Below, piece by piece: positions 1 through 10,509 of a stretch of 62,000 nucleotides of DNA. The stretch is from positions 4,344 to 66,343 of the forward strand of contig MNCI01025358.1 of assembly GCA_015680685.1 (NCBI GenBank), given 5' to 3'. The position numbers were made by a program, and so were the translations under genes. A model generated the notes under the pieces. That model saw only the letters and a program-made list of their open reading frames with translations, was not told where the DNA came from and ran no database searches. The stretch's first letter is position 1; each line of letters begins with the position of its first letter. The stretch comes from Gnetum montanum. Lineage: Eukaryota; Streptophyta; Gnetopsida; Gnetales; Gnetaceae.

Positions 1-540
1 CTTCTACATCACCACCAACTGTTCTTGAAGTGTCTACACCACAGCAACAACCCATGAACGTTATTTGTGCTACTATTGCCAACAACATTGAGAGACCTCC
101 TCAACATCAAAGGCATCCCTTCTTTAGACATGACCGTAGGAAGGGACAACACAGTCCCAAGGCCACTACATTCTCCAACTCAGCACAAGTCCAACACTGT
201 GGTGCATCCTTCTCCTCGAACCCAACGCCTCATGTCACCATTAGGGCCACCAATTAACACTCCAAAAACCATACGGCCCAATGAATACAACCATGGAGAG
301 CAACATCCTGACCCTTGCATGCCATCTTATGGTCTCAAGTATCATAGTGGGTCAACTCTTTACCCGGGAACCACATTGTATAAATTGCCCCACTATGCTT
401 ACTATAATCAGGTGTGTGAACCCCTATGGGGTAAGAATGACCAAGTTTCAATATTTCCAACATGCAAGGATCCTCATCTTTGATTTATTAATCCTTTCCA
501 TGCTCAACCGTTTAGTTATGGGGGATATCCCCCATTTTAA
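1..540 (+). pseudogene. gag: F1 gag, C-terminal part (broken)
   Basis: This is the tail of a retrotransposon gag polyprotein, the part after the zinc knuckle, which is low-complexity and rich in Pro, His, Tyr and Gln. Frame 1 is open to a TGA at 481-483 and then runs on to TAA at 538-540. The last residues after the internal stop read INPFHAQPFSYGGYPPF. The F2 gag ends in the same motif (NPCHCQMFSHGGHPPF before TAA at 43639-43641), which fixes the frame and the true stop. The capsid part lies left of the window. No pol frame follows. Confidence 0.7.
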
Positions 541-1919
541 TAACAAGCAGGATTAATAAATATTTTTCATTTTCTTTAATTTTACAAATTTTTGTTTTCC
601 AATTTTTCAATCTCTTTTTTGTTACTTTTTTTACTTTTTGTCTTTTTATCTTTTTATAAGTACTCTCATCTATGAATAAAACACTCACGTGACTCGTTGA
701 TTGAGGTGTGTTCTATGTTATCGAGTTTCGAGCGATCAATTATTTGGACAGTGAGCCCATTTCACCCACTCATCCATTCTACAAATAAGAGATTCTGATC
801 AAGGGTACAGTGATATTCTTAACATTGTTAAAACTTAAAATTAATTTTGTGTTCATTGTACCCAGAATGAAGAAGGATGGACCAAGAGGGAATGATTAGG
901 GTGTGACATCAAGGGGACTTGCGGATTCTCTTTGGTGACGTTTGTGAGAGTTATCACGCAGCATGGTTGTACTAAGATCCTTGTAGATCTAATGCAAAAT
1001 GGAAGTAAGAGTAATCAAAAGGCACTAAAAAATCCAATGCTGTTGTAGTGGGTCCCACTGGAAAGACATGCACCCATGCTTGAAGTTTGGCAGCTTCTAT
1101 GGATTTAGCAATCGAAAAAAAAAACAAAAAAACACACAAAGAAAGTGCCACAAAGCAACAATTACTCCTCCCTTGAACAAAATGCCAAGTGATCGTATGC
1201 CTTGTTGTTATGATACTCTCGTAGTTGCTCATCATGGGATGAAACAATGTAGTGTCACTGATCAGAGGAATGGACTTGGTCCTGATCTTGGAACGTTGGG
1301 TTAATGACACATTAATCATGCTTTACACACAGGATTCATTATGTCCTAAGTTAGTTACCTCATGTCCCAATCTCTACAATCCCTTCTATAGTCCATCTCA
1401 TCTCGCTGTTCATGTAATTGTAGCTTGTGTCTTGTATAGCATAGAATTCTTACCTAATTCTGATGATACTTACATGTGTGCATTTTGTGGAACCAGTGTG
1501 CATTACATTTAATCCTTCTAGTGCCTATGGACATTTTTAAGTGGGTTACACAAGGGCATTATAGGTTGGAACCTACTTTGGAGAGGACCCATTGCGTAAT
1601 TTTTGTAATTTTCACACATAACATATCTTCCACACATCATCTATTACCCTTAGCGTATTGTCAACAATATTCTTTCCCTTATTACTATCCCTCCGATTCA
1701 AACATTCCTATGAACCATCACATAGCATTTTTCTCTCCCTTATCATCCTAGGTCCGTATTGATGAATTCCACACCATCATAATTTTCATGCCTTTAGAAT
1801 GAGTGAATTACCCTGGAACCCTTTAACACTTGTCCAGATGTGCTTAGTTTACATCATTTAATTCAAAAAAAAATATTAAAAATTCAGTATATTCTATAAG
1901 TGCCCTAACATCGATAGGC
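541..1919. other. F1 spacer between gag and ORF3 (noncoding, conserved blocks)
   Basis: I see no coding frame here; small open frames are not shared with F2. Three short blocks are collinear with the pol-ORF3 spacers of R1, R2 and R3 and with the F2 spacer: a GGTGTGACATCAAGGGGACT block near 899-918, a block centred on GGAAAGACATGCACCCATGC near 1060-1079, and a CAAGGGCAT ... GAGAGGACCCA block at 1551-1592. The stretch after the gag stop is T-rich. Shared order across five elements shows this is the normal spacer upstream of ORF3 with pol removed. Confidence 0.7.
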
Positions 1920-1968
1920 CATGATATCGCAGCCGACGCGATATCATGTCCCAAAAATATATATATAC
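1920..1968 (+). promoter_or_regulatory. F1 internal U3-like palindrome and TATA run
   Basis: CATGATATCGC (1920-1930) and GCGATATCATG (1938-1948) form a perfect 11-bp inverted repeat with a 7-base loop. A TATATATATA run follows at about 1958-1967. The GATATCGC words also occur in the U3 of this element's own LTR (5476-5550), where they likewise precede a TATA box. ORF3 starts about 500 bp downstream. Likely an internal promoter for ORF3; this is inferred from layout and repeated in F2, R2 and R3. Confidence 0.55.
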
Positions 1969-2130
1969 GTGACCCCCTGCGCTACTTAACATCATTTGCA
2001 ACTGTTCACATGGGGGAGCTTTTGCAAATTTCTCTCTATGACTCGTGATTGCGCACCGCTTGCTTTCATATCCATAACTCGCTCGTTGGTACTTTGATTT
2101 TCATTCTGTTTGCACCTACTTGAACCCGGA

Positions 2131-2461
2131 GTGTTCAACTTAGTCGTGGGGGAGGGGCACACGCCGAATAGCGCATAATTTTTTTTGAAATTCGTCATCG
2201 CCCAAAGGACATTATTAAGGGTAATTAGTTATAAAATTAAGGATAAATGTGCCAAAACCACTTTCATCTCCTTAGTTATACCGGGAAACTAGATTTGGAA
2301 ACCACCTAAGCAAATAGGATTCAATATTATAATCTTTCAGGGATATTTTCTCCTAATAGTTAACATCACACAGAGATAAAACAAATTCTTTAAGGCAAGC
2401 AGTAAAATATAACCTAACTTTGGTAACAACCTTACTAACGATTGGCCCCATGTGATTGTAG
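2131..2461 (+). other. Putative leader intron before F1 ORF3, with internal PPT-like G-run
   Basis: The 3' end is TGATTGTAG directly followed by the ORF3 ATG at 2462. The proposed donor is GGA|GTGTTC at 2131, weaker than the GGAG|GTAAGT of R2 at the same place. Just inside lies TTAGTCGTGGGGGAGG (about 2140-2155), nearly the same as the 3' PPT at 5438-5452. Length (331 bp) fits the equivalents in R2 (310), R3 (301) and F2 (324). The acceptor is better supported than the donor. Confidence 0.45.
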
Positions 2462-5260
2462 ATGTCCCCGAAACGTGGACAACAGAAAGGTCCTGCTCAA
2501 GGTGGAATCAAGTGACCTAGGAGAGGTGAAGGACATGTTCTTGCTGAACAACATGCAGAGCAGGAGGAAAAATCACTTAGTATCCACTAACAAGACCCTG
2601 CCACTGTACAATCAAGGTAGGCGGAAGGAGGAGTTGCTGTAGCGTCTGAATAGGGATGACTTCTCACGTTGCCTTAGGATTGTGTTCAGGCCATCCATGA
2701 ACGGTCCATATTTACTACAGTGATTGTGGAATTAAACTTTGGACCTTTCAAAAAATTTTCTTTGGAGGCCGTTAGGGATCACTTGAAAGGGTCTCCATTA
2801 TGGCCTACCCTCTTTGAAAGTGGTGCCTTGTACTTAGGAGAAATGTACCAATTTTGGCACAACAAAGAACAAGGCACCACGATTAACATTTGTGGTGTGA
2901 TTGTTGATTTCTCTATTCAAGCCATTTCAAAAGTATTAAACCTTCCGAATACAGGGCCAAAGGTTGCTTAATTGTCTACTTGCTCAGACCCTGATGTGCG
3001 ACAAGTTTGGTTAGATAGGGCGTACGACAAGGAAGATAAGACCTTTGGGGAGTTAACGACGGAAGAGAGGATTTATTTCAAAATAGAAACTTATCACATC
3101 TTCCCCACAAAAGGTTTAAAAAGAATTTCAACACATGTGGTAAGAGGATGTGTAGTGTTGATGGGAAAGGTTAATGCTAACTTGCCTCATCTATATTTTA
3201 CGGAGTTCCTTAGGCAGTTTGAAGAACAGAAGACAGGGAAGTTTGCGTTGCCCTTCCCTTGTCTTATCAGGAAGCTATGCAAACATGCTGGTATCAAAGG
3301 ATACACCAATGATGTCCTCTGAAAAGTCCAAAATGCTTCATATGCCGAACTGCTAAAGCCATTAGCTGCAAGAAAAATCACTAGTGAGACGCTGGGGCCA
3401 GAATAAGAAAAAGAACAGATGGCAGGGGCAACTGAAACTCAACTTGCAGGACCCAGCCAACGTCCAAGCATGGGACCCAGTCAACAACAAAAAGTAGGGC
3501 CTAGCACGGGCTAGCAGGATCAACCACCGCCATCGCTGCAAGATTACAGACCATTGATGAGCCATCTTAGGGCCATCGTTGAGACGGTCAGCTGGGGAAG
3601 TTGTGATGACGCAAATCTCTTCCTCGTCATCGACAATGCTGTATAGCCTACAGTTTCTATGGATCATGCTTGGGGTAAAGTGTCCATTCAAATAGGAGGA
3701 GGAGAGAGTGCTTGGTCACAACAGATTTCAGGGAATGCTACGTGCTTTCAGGTGCAGTTGGAAACTGGTGAAGGGGCCACAGTGGTGGTCATGCAGCACC
3801 AGGATGCAGCAGGAGCCAAAGAAGTGGTTGTAGACCATATTAAAGAATCATTCAATGTGCCTGTTGTGCCACTGGCAGATCTTACAGGAGCACGGGATGC
3901 TCAAACTCTAGTCAGTACCTCAATGACTCCTGCGGAACATGAGGATGTACTTGACTGATTGCTACAAACAGGACATGTAATGACGTCCTTGTTTGACATC
4001 CCATAGGATGTTACAGCAATACAATTAGATCTCATTTCCACCAAGGGAAAGTTGGTCTTGATGGTGAAGAGGGCTGAGCACGCTGAAGTAGAAGTGCAAA
4101 GATTGCAAGAAAGGCTCGTGACCTTGCAAGCAGCATAGCGAGATCCTTCTCAATTCATTCCCGCAGACCAGCTGGATACTTTTAGAATCTAGCAACTTAC
4201 TAAACTGTTGACAGAGAATAAAAGGGTGGCAAAAGAAAAAGAGAAGGCTGTTTGGGATGCCTCTATGGCACAAGAGCAAACTTATGCGCACACTAAGGCA
4301 CTCAAAGCCTTACAAGAGGAGAACAAACAACTTGTTGCTGACAACCTTCAGTTGACCTCTGTGGAGAAACAAAAGAATGTTCTCGAAGAAAATTTTCAAC
4401 AGTTGTGAGAACAACTAATTAGGGTCAACTAGGACATAAACCATTTAGCTAGGGAAAATCTAACCCTTTTAATGGAGGAGGTATGCGCCATTCATCAGAA
4501 GACAGTCATTGAAATAAGTGCATGGCAGAATGAGCCTAAACGACATGAGAAACTAAAGGAGCATTTCTAGGACTAGGTGGGGATGTATAAAAAAATCATC
4601 GAGAAGTAGATCCATATGGCCAAGGCCCACATCAACGCTCTTAGTGCTCAACACACTAACTAGCGGGCCATATTGGACACATATGCGTTTGCCCACTAGG
4701 CGGAAGTTAAGAGCCGAGACTTGTAGATCCAGGACCTTACAGAGTACATGGAGTTGGCAAACCTGCGGTATGCTAACCTTGCCATGTTAATAGTAGGGTG
4801 CTTGAGAATGGAGCTCGAGCAATAGGTAGCCACCACCTATGTCAAATATGAAACAGAATTTGCAAAACACAAGAAAACATTGGAAAAATTGGAGGTTGCA
4901 AATTTTGAACTCGAGGTGATTAAAGCAAGCTACCAGGGGCAGAAAGGTGTCGTAATAGACTTGGCTCGATGGCTCATAGATTTTCAAGAATATAGAGACA
5001 AAGCTAGAGCCTATGAGGAGGAACAACGGGTGTTTGCAGCTTGGTATGTCAAAGCAAATAAAATGTTTCCGCAATTACCGTGCCCATGGGAGGTGCCAAC
5101 TCCATCAAACATTAAAACATTAGCATGGACGATATAGGATCCCCAAACTGAAGAGGAGAAACTCTAGGTGATACTTCGACGTCATCAGATCCCAAGACCT
5201 GTAGCGCAAGACAAGGGAAAGGCATTCATGGAGGAGCCATCACCACCAGGAACTACATGA
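2462..5260 (+). pseudogene. F1 ORF3: plant-transposon-protein-like domain plus coiled coil (broken by stops only)
   Basis: A single frame of about 932 codons runs from ATG 2462 to TGA 5258-5260 with no frameshift, interrupted only by stop codons; between 4100 and 5200 nearly all of these are TAG, as expected from CAG decay. Residues about 88-280 resemble the 'putative plant transposon protein' family: a VDFSIQAISKVLNLP segment, then LTTEERIYFKIETYHIFPT, a VVRG helix region and LPFPCLIRKLCKHAGI. Residues about 425-450 hold a conserved FQVQLETGEGATVVVMQHQD stretch found in R2 and R3 too. Residues about 520-870 are Glu/Lys/Gln-rich and look like a long coiled coil. It sits in the env position of Athila elements, but I see no signal peptide or membrane segment, so an envelope role is not supported. 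Function unknown. Confidence 0.7.
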
Positions 5261-5437
5261 GTTTCACCCAATTTTGTGCTTATAGGAATTTCTTTTGCGT
5301 TCTTTGTGTTGTGTCTCAATTTTTTTCTGATTCCACACTGCGGCATGAATCCATTCTAGTTAGTCAATAATCCCATACCTATCCACTATGTAATCAATGG
5401 AGCTTGTTCTCACTTTAACTTGAGGACGAGTTTTCAT

Positions 5438-5452
5438 TCAGTCGTGGGGGTA
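5438..5452 (+). other. F1 3' polypurine tract
   Basis: TTCAGTCGTGGGGGTA directly abuts the LTR start TGATGAG. The same G-run stands at the LTR edge of R1 (8476-8489) and R2 (29095-29108) on the minus strand. It primes plus-strand DNA synthesis in LTR elements. Confidence 0.75.
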
Positions 5453-6298
5453 TGATGAGTCATGAATTGTTGGTCGTGATATCGCACCTATGATATTGCG
5501 TACGTGATATCACGTACATGATATCACAGCCTAGACGTGATATCACAACCTATTTCCTCATCTATAAATAAGAGGTAGGTAGATTTGGTAAAGGGAGAAT
5601 AGTTTTTAGTATTAAGATAGGGATTTTTTTTTAGTTTTTTTCCTCTCAACCCTTTCTCCCAATGCATGCCCACAGTGTGGTGATTGTAATTGTACAGCAT
5701 CCTTATTCGAGTGTCACGTACTTGGACATGCACATGACCAGTAATAAAGATCAAGATTACTTCATCATTGCAGCATCCACTTAGCTTAATCATTTAACTA
5801 TTTTAGTTATTTATTACTTTCTTAGTTAATATCTCTCTACCCTTATCTTCTAGTAATGCGGAATGAGTACAACTTAATCACGAGCATTTAAGTGTGACTA
5901 CTTGGTAACCTAGTAGTGTACCTAGGCCATGCGCTTGGTAATCCCAGTGGTAGTCGTGCACGACGTCCAAGATGTGTATGGATGATTAAGGAATGAATGC
6001 TCATCGCACTTAGGTTAGTTTAGATTCTCACTCACTCACTCTCTCTCTTCTAGTTTAGTTGATATTATTTCCCATCATCCCCAGGAGTAGCATTAGTGTA
6101 GGAACAGATCAAACACCTCACTCTGGAGTAAACCATATGTGACAAAGCTAATACTAGTCCAGGTGGGAAGACAACGAACTATGATCTACGAGTAACTATC
6201 TGGATAGCACAACTAGTTTGTTTGTAGAGTTCGACTGGATCATGCGTGAAACGCTCGTATTTGTATGGTTGAGTGTAGGGGTACCTTGCCACTCATCA
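5453..6298 (+). repeat. F1 3' LTR (GATATC type)
   Basis: The 846-bp repeat begins TGATGAGTCATG and ends CCACTCATCA, giving 7-bp terminal inverted repeats TGATGAG/CTCATCA. U3 carries repeated GATATC/GATATT words, including a perfect 18-bp palindrome at 5500-5517 (half site GTACGTGAT). A TATA box (TATAAATA) is at 5563-5570. The U5 end carries GTAGGGGTACCT, shared by nearly all LTRs of this family in the window. Confidence 0.85.
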
Positions 6299-7749
6299 AG
6301 ATCCTATTTTTCCCTTGTTGTTTATCCTTGCTATGGAAGGTTTTGGGGCTTTTATACGATAACATTAGAGATTTGGTCTTATTAAATGTGTCACTCTAAG
6401 TAATGTCTTTCTTTTTTTGAGTCAATTTGTGCATGCCTTTAGATTAGAGATTCATCTTAACAAGACTAAAGGATCATCACCTATAACCTCAATACTCATC
6501 CCACCAAAGCAAGGTCCTTGGAAAGGTTGGTGGATGAGTAAAAGTATAACCTCTTTTAAGTGGTTGTATCTTAGCTTGAACCCATGTCTTTTGATTAAGA
6601 AATAAACACCTTACCATCACTCCAAATGATCGTTCCTTAATTTTGGGATCTCTAAACCTATTTTTCAATCATTTTCCAATATGATATAGTGTTAAGAAGA
6701 TGAGTGATGAGAAGTGAGGTACCCCTACACCCAACCATACGAATCACGAGCGTTCACACGTGAATCAGTCAAATTCCACAGATTGCAAGCACTTACGTAC
6801 ATCGAATTCTAGCTAGCAAAACCTTAGTTAGAATGGTCGTTGTCTTCCCAATCTCACCTGTGATATTCTAAAGCGATGGTTGAGTGAGATTGAGGCAAAT
6901 GATTTTTGTTAGTTTTCTTTTTATCTTTAAAGGTCTAATTATTTTAATGTAGGAAATAGAAAGTTGTGTAATTTTTAATTGTTCTACTCTATCGCTTAAG
7001 TCTCCCTAGCATAAGCAACTGATCCCATCTTCCGTGCACATCCTGAGCATATCCTAACCACTGTTGGGTTACCAGATGTTAAGCATCACTAGGTTACCAA
7101 GTGTCTGATATATGTTCGAGATGGTCATGCCTATGGTTCTCATAAAATATGAAAAGGACAATAACCATAAAGTAATAACAATAAAATCTTTTGGAATTAT
7201 TTAAGTGTTGAAATATGAAAATGTCTTAATGCTTAAGTGATTAAATCCAAATGCTGCAAGGAATAATCGAAAAGCTTGTCTTTATTTTCGGTCACGCCAA
7301 TGGGCTCGGGTAGATTAGCGCTCGAATAAAGAGTCGTACACCTTTCTCACACCTGCTGCGGGCACTTGGGAAATATTTTAACTTACATGAAAAAAACTGC
7401 AAGAGCTTCGCTACAACTACCAAAATGATGCGATAAATGTTGCGGGTGCATGCATATTTATAGAGGAAGACAGACTCTACGTTAACGAGGTCGCGTTAAT
7501 GCATGAACAGATGTGTCGATGGGGTTATGTCACTGTGGCTGCATCAACGAGGTACCGTTGGTGTAGCCCAATCGACGCATCAACTGAACACTTCATCAAT
7601 GAGATTTCCACCAAATATTTGCGAATTATTTTATTTTTCGGTTGAATGAAGGTTTCTATTTTGAATGAGGTGATGCACAAGGTTTTTAATAAACTTTCTA
7701 GATGGAAAAAAAATTTACTGTCTTTAGCTAGGAGGCTTCGACTTCTACA
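6299..7749 (+). pseudogene. LINE (L1-type) reverse transcriptase fragment, split by a solo LTR
   Basis: Directly after the F1 LTR the plus strand reads DPIFPLLFILAMEGFGAFIR, the block after the catalytic region of LINE reverse transcriptases (usually GDPLSPYLF...). After the solo LTR (6705-7598) the frame resumes and 7646-7749 reads VFNKLSRWKKNLLSLARRLRLL, the thumb-region motif of plant L1 RTs (L..KLS.WK...LS.AGR). Many stops. The N-terminal part is outside the window or removed by F1. The rest is cut off at the N at 7750. Confidence 0.65.
6705..7598 (-). mobile_element. Solo LTR of the Athila-like family (non-GATATC type), TSD atgag
   Basis: Perfect 5-bp duplications atgag flank the unit (6700-6704 and 7599-7603). 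On the minus strand it starts TGATGAAGTG and ends CTTCTCATCA. The minus-strand TATA box is at 7454-7461. The U3 side lacks the GATATC words and instead has GTCGATG/CAACGAGG-type words, as in the R2 LTR. The usual U5 end GTAGGGGTACCTC is present. There is no internal sequence, so it is a recombination product. Confidence 0.88.
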
Positions 7750-7750
7750 N
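7750..7750. other. Single ambiguous base at a junction of unrelated sequence
   Basis: Left of the N is LINE sequence; right of it the R1 3' LTR begins in its middle (aligns from about 16646 of the R1 5' LTR). The first ~135 bases of that LTR are missing. A scaffold join is likelier than a biological breakpoint. Confidence 0.6.
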
Positions 7751-8475
7751 CAAGCTTACTTGTATGACACGATTGTATGGTTAAGTAAACCTGAGGTATA
7801 TGATTTTTATGCTTTTTATGTTTTATGTCCTAGTGCTAAAAAGGGAGAAATGAAATAATTAAGTAACTAATTTAATTTAACTAATTAGCTAGGTTCTAAC
7901 TAGTCCTAACACTAGCATTTGTTCCCACTCTCCGTACACATCTTGAACTAGTGTAACACTACTGGGATTACCAAATGCTAGTTGTTACTGGGTTACCAAG
8001 TGTTCCACATATGCTTGAAGTGGTCGTACTGAGTGTGCTTACTTGTTGAAAATTAGCAAATTAATAAAAATAACTAATTAACTAATGAAAGAATTAAATA
8101 ACTGTAAATAACATTAAATGTAATAAATAAACTATTCTGAATGTTGCAAGGTTTATCACAAAGTTTTCTTTATTTCTGGACACAAGGTGTGCTCAGGTAC
8201 ACAATGCTTAAATAAAGATCCATTCACTTTATGACTCCTACAGCAAACACTCAGAAATAATTCTAACTTTGGAAAAGGAAAACTGCAAGAGTTTAGGTTA
8301 AGGGACTAAAAACTAACTATGAAATCAAGTGTCCTCATCTCTTATTTATAGGCGATGAGCCAAGCTTTGACATTGCATGTCTGATAATGCTTTGGCACCT
8401 CCGATATCACGTACCCGATATCAAGGGTCTGATATTGGGGATCCAATATCAGGGGTCCGATATCGCGACTCATCA
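7751..8475 (-). repeat. R1 3' LTR, truncated (GATATC type)
   Basis: Matches the R1 5' LTR from its middle to its start. The minus-strand start is TGATGAGTCGCGATATC. U3 has many GATATC/GATATT words, including 10-bp arms CTGATATTGG/CCAATATCAG at 8429-8438 and 8443-8452. A TATA box (minus) lies near 8341-8350. Confidence 0.85.
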
Positions 8476-8489
8476 TACCCCCATGACTG
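8476..8489 (-). other. R1 3' polypurine tract
   Basis: Minus strand CAGTCATGGGGGTA abuts the LTR start. Same sequence class as the F1 PPT. Confidence 0.75.
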
Positions 8490-10509
8490 AATGAAAACTC
8501 ATCCTTGATTTCCTTACAAAATATTGGGAAGGTATGGGATTATTGACTGAATGACAATTGATGGTGAGATGGAATGATAGACTCAAAGTGCCCAGTGAAT
8601 GAATCGACAAACATATTACAGCATTGGTGTTCATAACCATTGTGGTGAACATTGTACATAAATGACATCTAGACCCTCATTTGATAGCTTGAAGAGAGAG
8701 AGAAAAGAAAATGAGGCGTGTTGCTACCGATGTTAAAAATGTGTACACCATTATTTATTCATGGCCACATGATCAAGCTTGTTCCTTGCGTAAACGCTTT
8801 TTGCTCCAATTCATCCTAAGTGCTCCCTCCTATCCTAGTCCATTATTCGTGCGATCACCATCTGCACATACAACACATTTACAAATTAGCAAGGATAGAT
8901 AAGACATAACACCATTGATACCTTGCCTTGATATGAAGCACATTGACTAGGTTGTGGGTATGGTAGATATTGGATTAGAGGTTTATCACTGGTGACTACC
9001 TAAGGTGTAGGGGTGAGATAAGTAATGGAATGGAAAAAATTTGTGACAGGGCCCCCATGACTAAGAGCGAACCTCCAATAGAAATAGGGTGGAAAACTTA
9101 AAGAACAGGAAAGATGAGAGAAATAACAACGGTGAAGTCAAGAAAATAAAAGCAAAAATGGATGTCATTGATGGGGTGAACGAGAAATAGTTGATTGTAA
9201 GAAATTTTTAAGGGAAGGAGCTTAACAATTACACCAAAAAAGAATGCCAGTGGGTCCTCCCCAAAGCATGCTAATGTCCTTTATGCCTTGACATACCCAG
9301 AAACCAAAGTGTCCGTAGGCTCTAGGAATGACATATGGAAACAATGGTTAAGGACTTACTCACAAGAGTTTACCAAAGAATAACAATGCATCAACCAAGA
9401 TATAGATTACTCATAAAACTGGCAATAAGGGGGGATATGGAAGGTAATACGGAAAGAGAGGAGAGAATGGAATGACATCCCAAAATCAAGGTTGTGTAAA
9501 GTCCCTTATGTAGTATGTGATTAAGGTGACTTAATAAAATTTGGCACAAATCCAGATTAAAATTGACCACATCCAGTGACCTCACATCAACACACTTGAC
9601 CAATCCGTCCTCATAAGGCAACAAAAATGTGTCCACAGAGCCACCACCATTCCAACAAGAGAAAGATAGAAGACCAAGAAATGAGAAAGGGCCTTAGTTA
9701 GAGGGAACCTTCAAGCATGGGTAACATGTCTTTCCAGTGCCATAACTAGTGCTTGTAGCCCATGTTTCTTATTATGTCTAAGGGGTGTGCTTTGAATTCT
9801 CACTAGTTTTTTTTGAATGTTTGTGAGAACCACACCATGCAAAGACTTATTCGATTCATTCAACTTCCTGATATTTGGTCAAGAGTGGAATGGTGAAAAA
9901 CCTATGAAAAACATCCAAGTACCCAAGAGAATAGCCAGCACAAACACGTCGAATCCCCTTGAGGTCACACCCTTTTCAATCCATCTATATCTTTCCTTGG
10001 TTTGAGGAATATAGAGCCACCAATTCATTAATAAGTTTGTTTAGAAAAAGGGACAGTACATTTCCAAAAGAAAAGGAGACCATAGAGTTGTACGAATGAA
10101 TGGGTGATGTGGACTCATTGCCTATTTTATCAAAAGAAACCATATCTTAGCATCAACATTAGAAGTCCAAGGTAAAAACCAAACATTAGCGATCAACACC
10201 ATTATAGTACAATCCACCATCATGAGCACTTATTCTACAATGAGTGAGAGTAATTCAAAAAAAATGTAATAGAGAAAGAAATAATAAAAATGTTAACGAT
10301 GGTGTAAAACAAAAACAAGTAAAGATGAAGAATGTGTAAAATAAAAATGTGTAAAACAAAAAGGACAAAAGAGATTGAGGGCTTAGAATGGTTAGCATTG
10401 TTGGCCATCTCCCCCACGATTGAGTTGGAAGGAGATCTGAAATAATGAGTAAGGTTGTCCATTAACAAAGGTAGTGTTAGTACTAGTTGTTGTAGGCTCA
10501 TGGAAAGGT
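8490..10509 (-). other. R1 integrase-to-PPT spacer with remains of the ORF3 leader, ORF3 absent
   Basis: 8490-8690 aligns with the 3' untranslated part of R2 (29109-29280). ORF3 itself is not found. At 9048-9082 the minus strand reads GGAGGTTCGC followed by TTAGTCATGGGGGC, the counterpart of the donor-like site and internal PPT-like run of R2 and F1, but no TATA run is seen beyond it. The conserved spacer blocks are at about 9246-9290, 9709-9760 and 9955-9980. No gene seen. Confidence 0.6.

Larger units (their letters stand above)
1..6298 (+). mobile_element. F1: Athila-like Ty3/gypsy element, gag+ORF3, no pol, 5' end outside the window
   Basis: In order on the plus strand lie the 3' end of a gag frame, a noncoding spacer, an internal promoter-like block, ORF3, a polypurine tract and a 3' LTR. 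No protease, reverse transcriptase or integrase sequence lies between the gag stop and ORF3. The same order occurs in F2 (17505-48875), so this is a recurring layout and not a one-off deletion. The element ends inside a LINE reverse transcriptase frame; the 5 bases after the LTR are agatc, but the matching left duplication is outside the window. Assignment to the Athila lineage rests on the relatives' tRNA-Asp PBS, the knuckle spacing and the extra ORF in env position. Confidence 0.85.

Noticed and set aside
972-1319. 115-codon frame on the minus strand
   Set aside because: Lies in the noncoding F1 spacer, is not kept in F2 at the homologous place, and has no recognisable motif.
2462-5260. 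ORF3 as a true viral-type envelope gene
   Set aside because: No signal peptide, membrane segment or cleavage site seen; the sequence is soluble domain plus coiled coil.
6417-6605. Cellular gene candidate of 62 codons
   Set aside because: Lies in the decayed LINE RT region and has no motif of its own.
10235-10501. Hydrophobic 88-codon frame that could pass for a membrane or env protein
   Set aside because: It starts inside the integrase tail and runs into T-rich spacer; hydrophobicity follows from base composition and is not kept as a frame in R2 or R3.
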